Positions 50,425 to 58,911 are shown, numbered from the stretch's first letter. The stretch: DNA of 64,000 nucleotides from Nostoc calcicola FACHB-3891 (GCF_014697355.1 NZ_JACJRQ010000019.1:88474-152473), one strand, 5' to 3'. The notes: generated from the sequence alone by a model not told the origin. Numbers and translations are program-made.

Positions 50425-51072
50425 ATGGCTCGTCGTTCCCGACATAGTGACTACAATGAAGACTTAAATATTTGGCCGGCTTTTACAGATTTAATGTCTA
50501 ATGCTTTCATGATTTTGCTGCTATTATTGCTACTAGCCAGCACCAAATATACAATCTCACAAATAACTAATCCAGGAACGCCGCCAATTTTACTGATTAA
50601 AGATGAAAATTCTCGATTTGATCCAGGTAGCGCAGTGATTCCACCAACAATGTTGGATTACATTACAAATAAACTTGTACCTGATATAGAAACAACGACA
50701 AAAACTTACAATATTAATACAGTTGAAATTATTGGACACACTGATGAACAACCTATTGGCATTATCAACAGCAATCTAGACAATACTTTAGAAGTAGCAG
50801 CTAGCCAAGGGGGTTCAGTTAGTACACTTAAAGCTGGTTCTAACGCTGATTTAGGATTGATGCGTTCTCTTGCAGTGGTGAAAGAACTGCTAAAAATCCA
50901 ACAACAAAATAAGATGCGGGGTGTTCAATTTCGCGCCTATTCGGCAGCACAATTAATATTACCAAGTGGGGAATTTGCTCCCATTCCACAACAAAAACGT
51001 CAGTCAGAACCGAATCGGCGACGTATTGAAATTCGTTTTACCCGCTTGGGTGAAGTGCGAGAAGTAAAATGA
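50425..51072 (+). CDS. MotB/OmpA-like protein (ZorB-like)
   Basis: 215 residues. Short basic N-tail, one membrane helix preceded by the stator-type Asp (WPAFTDLMSNAFMILLLLLL), then an OmpA/MotB-type peptidoglycan-binding domain: FDPGSAVIPPTMLDYI, VEIIGHTDEQPIG, NADLGLMRSLAVVKELL, and EPNRRRIEIRF. This is the partner of the MotA-like protein, anchoring the stator to the cell wall. The two genes are separated by a repeat element of about 185 bases, but share strand and function. Confidence 0.85.
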   Translation: MARRSRHSDYNEDLNIWPAFTDLMSNAFMILLLLLLLASTKYTISQITNPGTPPILLIKDENSRFDPGSAVIPPTMLDYITNKLVPDIETTTKTYNINTVEIIGHTDEQPIGIINSNLDNTLEVAASQGGSVSTLKAGSNADLGLMRSLAVVKELLKIQQQNKMRGVQFRAYSAAQLILPSGEFAPIPQQKRQSEPNRRRIEIRFTRLGEVREVK

Positions 51073-51125
51073 GAAGGAGTCAGAATTCAGAATTCAGAAT
51101 TCAGGAGTCAGAATTTAGAATACCG
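51073..51125. repeat. GAATTCA heptamer repeats
   Basis: CAGAATTCAGAATTCAGAATTCAG at about 51082-51105, related to the GAATTCT arrays elsewhere. Confidence 0.6.
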
Positions 51126-51175
51126 GATCTATAAAATATTTATTTAAATCAAGAAAAATTTTCTTGATTTCCATC

Positions 51176-51274
51176 ATTGCAGCAATTTGCAGGTAATTAA
51201 ATAATATGTTAGGGGCGCACAGCTGTGCGCCCCTACAGGAGATCCTCGTTTAAATTGATGAAAAAGCCTGTAAA
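51176..51274. mobile_element. MITE-like element with GGGGCGCACAGC core
   Basis: Ends CAGCAATTTGCAGGTAATTA and AAGCCTGTAAAAT with central palindrome TAGGGGCGCACAG/CTGTGCGCCCCTA (about 51211-51235). Ends resemble the TACAGC...CAGGTAA elements at 22.5 and 22.9 kb. Confidence 0.6.
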
Positions 51275-51368
51275 ATAACTACTTAAATTTGGCAAGACTT
51301 TGCTTTCCTCTGTATTTACTTTGCTACCTAAAGCATTTAAAAACGGCAGGATTTGACACAACATTATA

Positions 51369-52328
51369 CTAAGATTTACTCTTATGCGCTTCTTTTTGTG
51401 CCGCTTCACTATATTTTTTATATAGTTGAGTCCGAATCTTAGCTTCCTGATAACGGCTGTGGTTTTTTGGTACCGTACTCATTAAATCTGAAGCACGTTG
51501 CCATCTAGCAGCTATTTCTAACCACTGAGTTGAAGTTGTGGCTACTTTACCAGATGCAGAAGCTTGGTTAGCAATTCGCACAGCTGTTCCAAATGGATCG
51601 TCAAATGATTCCGAAACAGTATTATTAGGAGTAATCAGTGGTATTTGAATTTTGCTTTCTTTAGTACTTTCTGTTGTTAAAGATTTGGAAGTTTCTGGTT
51701 GTATCAGGTTTTTGATTTGATCGCCTAACTTTGCATATACAAACCAACCAAGTAACAACAAAGAACACAGACCAGCCGCTGCTAATATCTTTTTTTTACC
51801 TTTATTTTTGTGTTTTTCTTTTTTAAGCAGTACTAAAGAACGAGACACTGGAGTTCTGGGAAAACTTGGTTTTCCTAGTTCAGCTTGGGCTTCTGTCAAA
51901 TCATTAATTAGTTGTTTGATAGCATTAGGTTGAATTAATGTAATTTCCTGTGACCACAGCAATTGATTTTCGCGATCGCTAGATATTTCCTTTAACCAAA
52001 GTAATTGCTGTTCCCGGACTATTCTACTGTTGATATTGACTCGGCGGATGTTACGCGGTGCAATGGACTCCAGAATTTGCTGGATTTGTTCTACTAAGGG
52101 AGATTGCTCAAGTTGCTCTACCTTGGGCGCTTCACATAAAATTTGTAAGACACCATCAGAAAAAATCGCTCTGGTTCTCACCCCTGACTTGGCCAGCTTT
52201 TCGTTTAATAGCTGAATAATCGCTGCAACGCTACCTTGGTGAGCTTGCCAAGCGATATCGTTTATTCGGTCTATCACCTGGGATTTAGTGATAGCTCTTG
52301 CACCCTGAGTTATGGACGGATTCATCAA
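51369..52328 (-). CDS. Hypothetical single-pass membrane protein
   Basis: 319 residues. N-terminal about 175 residues are cytosolic and alpha/beta (AWQAHQGSVAAIIQLLNEKL, GVRTRAIFSDGVLQILCEAP), then a basic stretch and one membrane helix (ILAAAGLCSLLLLGWFVYAK), then an outer part with a small helical domain at the end (WLEIAARWQRASDLMSTVPK, YQEAKIRTQLYKKYSEAAQK). I recognise no catalytic domain. Converges with the motor cassette; it could belong to it or be separate. Confidence 0.65.
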   Translation of the reverse strand: MMNPSITQGARAITKSQVIDRINDIAWQAHQGSVAAIIQLLNEKLAKSGVRTRAIFSDGVLQILCEAPKVEQLEQSPLVEQIQQILESIAPRNIRRVNINSRIVREQQLLWLKEISSDRENQLLWSQEITLIQPNAIKQLINDLTEAQAELGKPSFPRTPVSRSLVLLKKEKHKNKGKKKILAAAGLCSLLLLGWFVYAKLGDQIKNLIQPETSKSLTTESTKESKIQIPLITPNNTVSESFDDPFGTAVRIANQASASGKVATTSTQWLEIAARWQRASDLMSTVPKNHSRYQEAKIRTQLYKKYSEAAQKEAHKSKS

Positions 52329-52545
52329 TTTAGGGACTCTTTTCTACTGACCTTTACCTTGTCTTCGATTTTACGAGTAAAAACATGAGTTGCCAAATAA
52401 AATCACAAAATAAAGCTTCCTTTTGACTTTGGCAAGGAGACTCTATCACCATTAGTTACTGTAATTTAGCTCTGTAACAAAATGTATTATATTTTTTAGC
52501 GTTTACACCACCGTAGTGACGGGACAAAATAGGAGTCTGTAGCAA

Positions 52546-52600
52546 CATACCCGGAGTGCTAGGACTTGGATTTTCTAACTCAACTGAGCTACTTTTCAGC
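52546..52600 (-). other. tRNA-like fragment (doubtful)
   Basis: On the minus strand GGCTGAAAAGTAGCTCAGTT, then GAGTTAGAAAATCC, looks like the 5' acceptor and D-arm of a tRNA, but no anticodon arm or GTTCGAATC T-arm follows. At most a decayed tRNA. Remainder of the 52329-52605 gap: nothing seen. Confidence 0.2.
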
Positions 52601-52605
52601 CACAG

Positions 52606-53733
52606 TCACTCATGAGGGAAAATTTTGTCTCCGGTTTTGGGATCAAACACGAATAATTCATTTAAATCTAGTTCGAGAGAAAGGCGATCGCCTGGACGGG
52701 GACGCACATCGCCAGTTGTCTGAATATTAAGTACCGTTGTCGAGCCAGGTAAACCCCCACGAATCAAAGTTTCCCTTCCCAAAGGTTCCACCACCTTCAC
52801 CTCAACCTGTAAGAGGGCTGAGTTGTGAGTGCTGAATTCTGAATTCTGAATTCTGAATTCTGAGTCCGTATTGATTTTTAAATGTTCTGGCCTAATACCC
52901 AAATTCAAATTTTGTCCTTGACGCAATTTTAATCTTTCCTGTACAAGTGCTGGAATAGGTAATAATTGTCCACTCACATCAAAACCATTATTCTGATAGA
53001 TTGCAGACAAAATATTCATTGGCGGACTACCTAAAAAAGTTGCCACCATCTGATTAGCTGGAGAGGCATAAATACTTTGGGGATCGCCAATTTGTTGAAT
53101 GCGTCCGCGATTTAGCACCACAATTTTATCAGCCAAAGTCATTGCCTCAACTTGATCGTGGGTAACGTAAATTGTGGTGATGCCCAATTGTTGATGTAGC
53201 TGTTTTAACTCTGCCCTGGTATCATCTCGCAACTGAGCATCTAAATTAGACAAAGGTTCATCAAGTAAAAACACTTGTGGTTCACGGGCGATCGCTCTTC
53301 CTAAGGCTACTCGTTGTTGCTGTCCTCCAGAAAGCTGTTTGGGTTTACGATCTAGGAGATTTTCTAAAGAAAGCGATCGCGCTACATTCACGACTCTATC
53401 TTGAATGATCTTCGAGTCAACCTTCCGCATCTGCAACCCAAAGGCAATGTTTTGGGCTACCGTCATGTGAGGATAGAGAGCGTAGTTTTGGAACACCATC
53501 GCCACATCCCGCTGTCTGGCTGGAATATTATTCACCAAGCGATCGCCAATAAACAGTTTGCCAGAAGTCGCGGTTTCCAAACCAGCGATCGTTCGTAAAA
53601 TTGTAGACTTACCACAACCTGATGGCCCAACTAAAACCCAAAATTCTCCATCAGGAATTTCAAAGGTAATGTCCTCGATAGCGGTGACATTGTTAAATCT
53701 ACGCTTGATGTCTTCTAAACGAACGTTTGCCAT
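52606..53733 (-). CDS. ABC importer ATPase, sugar/polyol type (UgpC/MalK-like)
   Basis: 375 residues from the ATG at 53733 (MANVRLEDIKRRFNNVTAIE); the frame extends to 53781. Walker A GPSGCGKST, Q-loop FQNYALYPHMTV, signature QLSGGQQQRVALGRAIA, Walker B VFLLDEPLSNLD, H-loop THDQVEAMTLADKIVVL, then the C-terminal TOBE/OB regulatory domain. ATPase for a carbohydrate or polyol importer whose membrane genes are not here. The regulatory domain carries a translated GAATTCT repeat (about 52830-52862). Confidence 0.9.
   Translation of the reverse strand: MANVRLEDIKRRFNNVTAIEDITFEIPDGEFWVLVGPSGCGKSTILRTIAGLETATSGKLFIGDRLVNNIPARQRDVAMVFQNYALYPHMTVAQNIAFGLQMRKVDSKIIQDRVVNVARSLSLENLLDRKPKQLSGGQQQRVALGRAIAREPQVFLLDEPLSNLDAQLRDDTRAELKQLHQQLGITTIYVTHDQVEAMTLADKIVVLNRGRIQQIGDPQSIYASPANQMVATFLGSPPMNILSAIYQNNGFDVSGQLLPIPALVQERLKLRQGQNLNLGIRPEHLKINTDSEFRIQNSEFSTHNSALLQVEVKVVEPLGRETLIRGGLPGSTTVLNIQTTGDVRPRPGDRLSLELDLNELFVFDPKTGDKIFPHE
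52830..52862 (-). repeat. GAATTCT heptamer array inside the ABC ATPase gene
   Basis: About four GAATTCT units, translated on the minus strand as SEFRIQNSEFSTHNSA within the C-terminal regulatory domain, between two conserved segments (LGIRPEHLKI and VEVKVVEPLG). The frame is kept. Confidence 0.75.
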
Positions 53734-53884
53734 TATCCAATTTGATATTTTGAGTTGAGGATCTGTGGTAAGTAATACCAATTTGAAAATTGATTGTTAC
53801 AAATGAATTTACAAAATCCATATGCACAAGACCATTCTCAATCTCAAATCCAAAATCCAAAATGGTATAACCTTTAACCGAACA

Positions 53885-54151
53885 CTAGGGGATTTTATCT
53901 GTCCCCTCCGAGAAAGTGTGAGGCTGCTTTGTGAATGCAGGAAGTTGGTTGTCCTGCACAACTCTAATCATAAATCTTAGAGCTTCATTGACAGCATCAG
54001 CATTGGGAAAAACCTCTGCAACATCAGGTTCTAAGCGAATCGTTGTTTGACTAAAGCTCTTTCGTCCAGGACCAAACTTTCTGACTTTTAGGCTCTTTAA
54101 ATCATACTCCGATCGCAGTTCATCTTCCATTTCTGGCTTACCTTTGTTCAT
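53885..54151 (-). CDS. Antitoxin partner of BrnT-like toxin
   Basis: 88 residues. Short N-tail then KSFSQTTIRLEPDVAEVFPN and ADAVNEALRFMIRVV, a ribbon-helix-helix-like or CopG-type pattern expected of BrnA-like antitoxins. Its start overlaps the toxin gene end by 14 bases, giving toxin-first order as in brnTA operons. It would neutralise the toxin and repress the promoter; inferred from position and family. Confidence 0.7.
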   Translation of the reverse strand: MNKGKPEMEDELRSEYDLKSLKVRKFGPGRKSFSQTTIRLEPDVAEVFPNADAVNEALRFMIRVVQDNQLPAFTKQPHTFSEGTDKIP

Positions 54152-54410
54152 ACGCTTCTCGCTCAGATCGCGTTACTTCTCTTGCACTAATGAGACGAAT
54201 CGAATCTCCTCTCTCTGTGTACGACATGATTAGTAAGCGTCCCCGACTTGATTTTCCAATTATAAGGTAATGCTCCTCATTTTCAGAGTGGTCTGGGTCG
54301 TAGAAGTCAACATAGAGAGGGTCATCGAAAAGAGTTTTAGCTTCTTCAAACGAAACCCTATGTTTTAACAAATTTCTTGCTGCTTTGTTTTCGTCCCATT
54401 CAAATTTCAT
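54138..54410 (-). CDS. brnT: BrnT-family toxin
   Basis: 90 residues. MKFEWDENKAARNLLKHRVS then FEEAKTLFDDPLYVDFYDPD, then LLIMSYTERGDSIRLISARE and VTRSEREAYE are the BrnT signature: a RelE-like RNase fold with the closing ISAREvTxxER motif. Type II toxin, acting as a ribonuclease in described members. Complete and apparently functional. Confidence 0.88.
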   Translation of the reverse strand: MKFEWDENKAARNLLKHRVSFEEAKTLFDDPLYVDFYDPDHSENEEHYLIIGKSSRGRLLIMSYTERGDSIRLISAREVTRSEREAYEQR

Positions 54411-54463
54411 GGAATCATTAAATTACTAGCTCTTGAATACCGATAAATTCTGGTATTTTTTCA

Positions 54464-55192
54464 TCATTTTTCTGGATTCTTCGACCAAGCAGGATGAGAT
54501 AATAAAGAAGCAAAAACTCGCACTCCCCGTAGTTGATTAGAAAGGGGTAAGTGACCTCTAGGGGCGCTTAAATCCCAGGTAAATTCATGGGGATAACGAG
54601 TCCAATTATTACCTTGTTTCCAGCCAATTTTCGGCCAGAAATTCTCCCAGTTTTTGCCTAAACTCAACCAAATTTCTCGCTGCACTGAAAAGCCAAATTT
54701 GCCCTCGGAGTGGACTAACCATAGATTGTTAATAGTTTGCAAGTCAACAGCAGAGGAATTTTCTACCTCAGTAAAATACAACCATTTGCGTTGTACAGCC
54801 GTTGGCCCGGAGAGTTCACACATTTTTTCGATGGTGATGCGATCGGCAGCTTGGAAATCTTGGAGGGCGAGTAGCTGTTGCAAAGGATTGTAATTAATCC
54901 CGCACTCTGATTTTAGAGGTACAATTCCCTCAGGAAACCACGAGAGCAGAAATTCTTGGGCTTGCGGTGCATCAGACTTGTAAAGGACTTGGTATGCTTT
55001 ACCATCAACCCAAGTCGCTGGACGATCGCGTCGTTTCAGTAAAAATTCCATCAACACCTCTAATCCCTCATTACCTAACTGTGCTAGCTGTGAGATGATT
55101 TGTTGTTGGACTTGAATAGACCCAGCGATTAATGGTTGTCGGAGGGAGTCGATGTCAGTAGGAGGGCCTGATAAAATCATTGGGTCTGTCAT
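54464..55192 (-). CDS. gun4: GUN4, activator of magnesium chelatase
   Basis: 242 residues. Binds porphyrins and stimulates Mg-chelatase in chlorophyll synthesis. The N-terminal helical bundle (IQVQQQIISQLAQLGNEGLE) precedes the GUN4 domain: NYNPLQQLLALQDFQAADRI, then LWLVHSEGKFGFSVQREIWL and RGHLPLSNQLRGVRVFASLL. Two-domain layout and length match single-copy cyanobacterial Gun4 rather than the GUN4-domain signalling proteins. Confidence 0.9.
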   Translation of the reverse strand: MTDPMILSGPPTDIDSLRQPLIAGSIQVQQQIISQLAQLGNEGLEVLMEFLLKRRDRPATWVDGKAYQVLYKSDAPQAQEFLLSWFPEGIVPLKSECGINYNPLQQLLALQDFQAADRITIEKMCELSGPTAVQRKWLYFTEVENSSAVDLQTINNLWLVHSEGKFGFSVQREIWLSLGKNWENFWPKIGWKQGNNWTRYPHEFTWDLSAPRGHLPLSNQLRGVRVFASLLSHPAWSKNPEK

Positions 55193-55369
55193 GCCATTAC
55201 TCGTATTAGCGGGAGCGTGAAAAAGCGGTCAGCTATCGAGCATTCTCCAAGGCGAACCATCGATAGCGAAAAGTAGTTTACTATTTTTGATCGTACAAAA
55301 TTGCGATCGCTTCACCCAATCCCACACTCGATCTGCAAATAATGTACAAGGGAATAGGGGGAGAATCTG

Positions 55370-55560
55370 CGCTTCAGGGGATTGGGGGATGAGGGAGATG
55401 AGGGGGATGAGGGAGATGAGGGAGATGAGGGAGCAGGGGAGGCAGGGGGAGAAAGAATAACCAATGCCCAATGCCCAATGCCCAATGCCCAATGCCCCAT
55501 GCCCCATCCATACCCCATGCCCCATGCCCCATGCCCAATCCCCAATCCCAATAGCATATT
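55370..55560. repeat. GGGAGATGA and CCCAATGC tandem repeats
   Basis: GATGAGGGA units (55388-55435), then CCCAATG and CCCCATG heptamers (55460-55545), filling the 5' side of icd. Several long frames on both strands run through them and are not genes. Confidence 0.85.
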
Positions 55561-55579
55561 TTTTAGGAGTGTTTGAAGT

Positions 55580-57001
55580 ATGTATGAGAAGATTACCCCC
55601 CCTACAACTGGAGCAAAAATCACCTTCAAAAATGGTGAACCAGTAGTACCAGATAATCCAATTATCCCTTTTATTCGCGGCGACGGTACAGGTATTGATA
55701 TCTGGCCTGCTACCCAAAAGGTGCTAGATGCTGCGGTAGCTAAAGCATACAAAGGTCAACGCCAAATTAGTTGGTTCAAGGTTTACGCTGGGGATGAAGC
55801 CTGTGATTTATACGGAACTTATCAGTATTTACCTCAGGATACTCTAACAGCAATTGAAGAATATGGTGTGGCTATTAAAGGGCCTTTAACTACCCCAGTC
55901 GGCGGCGGTATTCGTTCTTTAAATGTCGCACTACGGCAAATTTTTGACTTGTATGCTTGCGTGCGTCCTTGCCGCTACTACGCAGGTACACCCTCACCCC
56001 ACAAAAATCCAGAAAAACTGGATGTAATTGTTTATCGAGAAAATACTGAAGATATTTATTTAGGTATTGAGTGGCGACAAGGCAGCGAAATCGGCGATCG
56101 CTTAATTAAAATTCTCAACGAAGAACTCATCCCCGCCACCCCAGAACACGGGAAAAAACGAATTCCCCTCGATTCTGGCATCGGTATTAAACCCATCAGT
56201 AAAACCGGTTCCCAGCGCCTAGTCAGACGTGCCATCAAACACGCCTTGCAATTGCCCAAACACAAACAACAAGTGACTTTGGTGCATAAAGGCAACATCA
56301 TGAAATACACCGAAGGCGCTTTCCGCGATTGGGGTTATGAACTAGCAACCAGCGAGTTTCGCCAAGAAGCTGTCACCGAACGGGAATCTTGGATTTTAAG
56401 TAATAAGGAAAAAAATCCCAATATTTCCTTAGAAGAAAACGCCCGTCAAATCGATCCGGGGTTTGATGCTCTTACCGAAGAGAAAAAAGCGCAAATTGTC
56501 AAGGAAGTTGAAACAGTTCTTAACTCAATTTGGGCAAGCCACGGCGATGGCAAATGGAAAGATAAAGTTTTGGTGAACGACCGGATTGCTGACAGTATTT
56601 TTCAACAAATCCAAACCAGACCCGATGAGTATTCGATTCTGGCGACAATGAACTTGAACGGCGATTACTTGTCTGATGCTGCTGCGGCGATCGTCGGTGG
56701 ATTGGGAATGGGGCCAGGGGCAAACATTGGCGATCGCAGTGCCATATTTGAAGCTACCCACGGCACCGCACCCAAACACGCCGGGTTAGATCGAATTAAT
56801 CCCGGTTCAGTGATTTTGTCTGGTGTGATGATGCTGGAATTTCTCGGTTGGCAAGAAGCAGCAGATCTAGTTAAGAAAGGTTTAGGAGATGCGATCGCCA
56901 ACAGTCAAGTCACCTATGATTTAGCACGTTTGCTAGAACCACCAGTTGAACCCCTAAAATGTTCTGAATTTGCCGAAGCAATAATTCAGCACTTTGGTTA
57001 A
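55580..57001 (+). CDS. icd: NADP-dependent isocitrate dehydrogenase
   Basis: 473 residues; converts isocitrate to 2-oxoglutarate, the carbon skeleton for nitrogen assimilation. Substrate motif GGIRSLNVALRQIFDLYACV then RPCRYY (Ser and Arg ligands), YRENTEDIYLGIEW, metal Asp region NLNGDYLSDAAAAIVGGLGM, and nucleotide motif ATHGTAPKHAG. The 45-50 residue insertion near residues 260-320 is typical of cyanobacterial Icd. GGAGTG lies 13 bases before the start. Confidence 0.96.
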   Translation: MYEKITPPTTGAKITFKNGEPVVPDNPIIPFIRGDGTGIDIWPATQKVLDAAVAKAYKGQRQISWFKVYAGDEACDLYGTYQYLPQDTLTAIEEYGVAIKGPLTTPVGGGIRSLNVALRQIFDLYACVRPCRYYAGTPSPHKNPEKLDVIVYRENTEDIYLGIEWRQGSEIGDRLIKILNEELIPATPEHGKKRIPLDSGIGIKPISKTGSQRLVRRAIKHALQLPKHKQQVTLVHKGNIMKYTEGAFRDWGYELATSEFRQEAVTERESWILSNKEKNPNISLEENARQIDPGFDALTEEKKAQIVKEVETVLNSIWASHGDGKWKDKVLVNDRIADSIFQQIQTRPDEYSILATMNLNGDYLSDAAAAIVGGLGMGPGANIGDRSAIFEATHGTAPKHAGLDRINPGSVILSGVMMLEFLGWQEAADLVKKGLGDAIANSQVTYDLARLLEPPVEPLKCSEFAEAIIQHFG

Positions 57002-57125
57002 GTAGGAAATGGGGCGTGGGGAGTGAGGAGTGAGGAGTTAAGAGTGAGGAGTGAGGAGTTAAGAGTTATTTTCCCCCTATCTCCCTCATCTCCCTCATCT
57101 CCCTCATCTCCCCACTCCCTAATTT
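57002..57125. repeat. GGAGTGAGGAGTTAAGAGT and CTCCCTCAT repeats
   Basis: Self-complementary short tandem repeats between icd and the SOD gene, similar to 6.2 kb. Confidence 0.75.
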
Positions 57126-57193
57126 TTTGCAACCAGAATCTAAGAAAATGAGAACAAGCAATTAATTGACATGGATTCGCGGCAAAAACTTAT

Positions 57194-57955
57194 ATGACTG
57201 TTAATCGACGTTATTTCTTGTTTTTACTCACAGCAGGTGCTGGTGCTTTGGCCTTAGATGCTTGTGCATTGGCAGAAAGTTCTCCTGAAGGAAAAACTCC
57301 AACTCCCAACACAACACCAAACACAACCGGGGCTATCCAACTACCACCTTTACCCTACGCCTATGAAGCCCTAGAACCACACATTGATGCCAAAACAATG
57401 CAGTTTCATCACGATAAACACCACGCAACTTATGTGAAAAACCTGAATGCGGCATTAGAGAAACATCCAGAACTCAAAAACAAAAGTATTGAAGAACTTT
57501 TGCAAAAACTTAACACAGTACCACAAGATATCCGTAAAACAGTACAAAATAATGGCGGTGGTCATGTGAACCATTCCATGTTCTGGAAAATTATGAAGCC
57601 CAAAGGTGGTGGAGAACCAACAGGAGATATAGCCTCAGCTATTAATCAAAATTTTGGTAGTTTTGCAGCTTTCAAAAAACAGTTCAACGAAGCCGGTGCT
57701 GGCCGTTTTGGTAGTGGTTGGGTTTGGCTAGTGCATAACAAAAATGGCAAGCTGGAAGTAACTTCTACAGCTAATCAAGATACTCCCCTCAGCCAAGGTA
57801 AATACCCCATCTTGGGCAATGACGTATGGGAACACGCATATTATCTCAACTACCAAAACCGTCGCGCCGATTACTTAGAGGCGTGGTGGAATGTGGTTAA
57901 CTGGGATGAAATTAACAAGCGATTTGCAGACGCTAAAAAATTTAAATTTGCTTAG
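57194..57955 (+). CDS. sodA: Mn-type superoxide dismutase with Tat/anchor N-terminus
   Basis: 253 residues; dismutates superoxide. Residues 1-25 (NRRYFLFLLTAGAGALALDA) carry twin Arg before a hydrophobic stretch and then Cys, which suits Tat export and a lipid or membrane anchor. The SOD body has all four metal ligands: His in MQFHHDKHHATY, His in GGHVNHSMFW, Asp and His in DVWEHAYYLNYQNRRADYLE. GRFGSGWVWL and NQDTPL favour Mn over Fe. Extracytoplasmic Mn-SOD is known in Nostoc-type cyanobacteria. Confidence 0.92.
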   Translation: MTVNRRYFLFLLTAGAGALALDACALAESSPEGKTPTPNTTPNTTGAIQLPPLPYAYEALEPHIDAKTMQFHHDKHHATYVKNLNAALEKHPELKNKSIEELLQKLNTVPQDIRKTVQNNGGGHVNHSMFWKIMKPKGGGEPTGDIASAINQNFGSFAAFKKQFNEAGAGRFGSGWVWLVHNKNGKLEVTSTANQDTPLSQGKYPILGNDVWEHAYYLNYQNRRADYLEAWWNVVNWDEINKRFADAKKFKFA

Positions 57956-58033
57956 ATAGGAGCAATGGGGAGACAGAAGAATTACTCGAACTCTTCCCAT
58001 CTCCTCTGGCAATTGAAAAGTATAAGACTTGCC

Positions 58034-58160
58034 TTAGGGACTTCTAAAAAATAAATTATCCCAAATTATTTTTACATTTTTCGGGTAGCACAGATGTGCT
58101 ACCCTACGAACGCGAGTGCGTCCCGCAGGGATGGAATGTTTTTTAATTGGAAGTCCCTTA
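58034..58160. mobile_element. MITE-like element, AGGGACTTCCA ends (copy 3)
   Basis: 127 bp from TTAGGGACTTCTAAAAAATA to TTGGAAGTCCCTTA; centre GGGTAGCACAGATGTGCTACCC; contains CGCGAGTGCGTCCCGCAGGG as in copy 2. Confidence 0.8.
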
Positions 58161-58173
58161 GGAGATTTGATAG

Positions 58174-58911
58174 TCAAAGAGGCTTTTGAGTAGGTAGACC
58201 AGTAGCACGGGGAAACTGAGTTGGTGTCGTGGCTACCTTACGCAAATACACACAGTGGCGAACGCTTTGACTCAAGGGTGTTGTAAATTTTTCAATTGAT
58301 TCAATAACACCGCCCAATTGCTTTACAGCATTTTGCAAAGCTGTTGTTTCATCTTCTGTCCAATTACCACGATAAATTATAGCTAAACCTCCCCGTTTGA
58401 GCAGTGGTAGTGTATATTCTGCACAAACAGAGACTGTCCCCACAGCACGGATTAAAGCAATATCATAAGCCTGTCGGTGTTTGGGTTGCTGACCAATTTC
58501 TTCAGCCCTGCCAACAAGAGTTTTAGCATTTGTCAGGGCAAGTTCAGTTAATATTTGTTCAATAAAAGTAATTTTTTTGCGGGTTGAATCCATGAGAGTC
58601 ATTGTGCAATTAGGTGCAGCAATTGTCAGTGGAATACCCGGAAAACCTGCACCAGTACCAATATCAATCACAGATGCACCCTCTTGGAGAGAGGAAATAA
58701 ATTGCTCCTGTGGCGCAATTCCTCGCAGTGAATCCCAGAGATGTTTTTCCCAAAACTCTTGGGGGTCAGTGATGCGAGTTAAATTTAATTGGCGGTTACC
58801 TTCTAGGATTAACTCATAAAGGTTTTGGAATTGCGCCTGCTGTTGAACAGTTGGTTGCCAATTGAGAGTTTGCTGCCAAATTTCTGCCATTTCAGGCAAT
58901 GAGTTGGTCAT
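58174..58911 (-). CDS. rsmG: 16S rRNA (guanine-N7)-methyltransferase RsmG
   Basis: 245 residues; methylates G527 of 16S rRNA. NLYELILEGNRQLNLTRITD then EFWEKHLWDSL is the RsmG start; SAM motif VIDIGTGAGFPGIPLTIAAP; LMDSTRKKITFIEQI; and LIRAVGTVSVCAEYTLPLLK. Also known as gidB. A typical stand-alone chromosomal gene. Confidence 0.95.
   Translation of the reverse strand: MTNSLPEMAEIWQQTLNWQPTVQQQAQFQNLYELILEGNRQLNLTRITDPQEFWEKHLWDSLRGIAPQEQFISSLQEGASVIDIGTGAGFPGIPLTIAAPNCTMTLMDSTRKKITFIEQILTELALTNAKTLVGRAEEIGQQPKHRQAYDIALIRAVGTVSVCAEYTLPLLKRGGLAIIYRGNWTEDETTALQNAVKQLGGVIESIEKFTTPLSQSVRHCVYLRKVATTPTQFPRATGLPTQKPL

Noticed and set aside
48567..51072. Flagellar MotA/MotB
   Set aside because: Cyanobacteria lack flagella, the MotA-like protein has a long coiled-coil tail, and no flagellar gene is near.
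55312..55752. Gly/Met-rich minus-strand frames upstream of icd
   Set aside because: Made of CCCAATGC and GATGAGGGA repeats and antisense icd.
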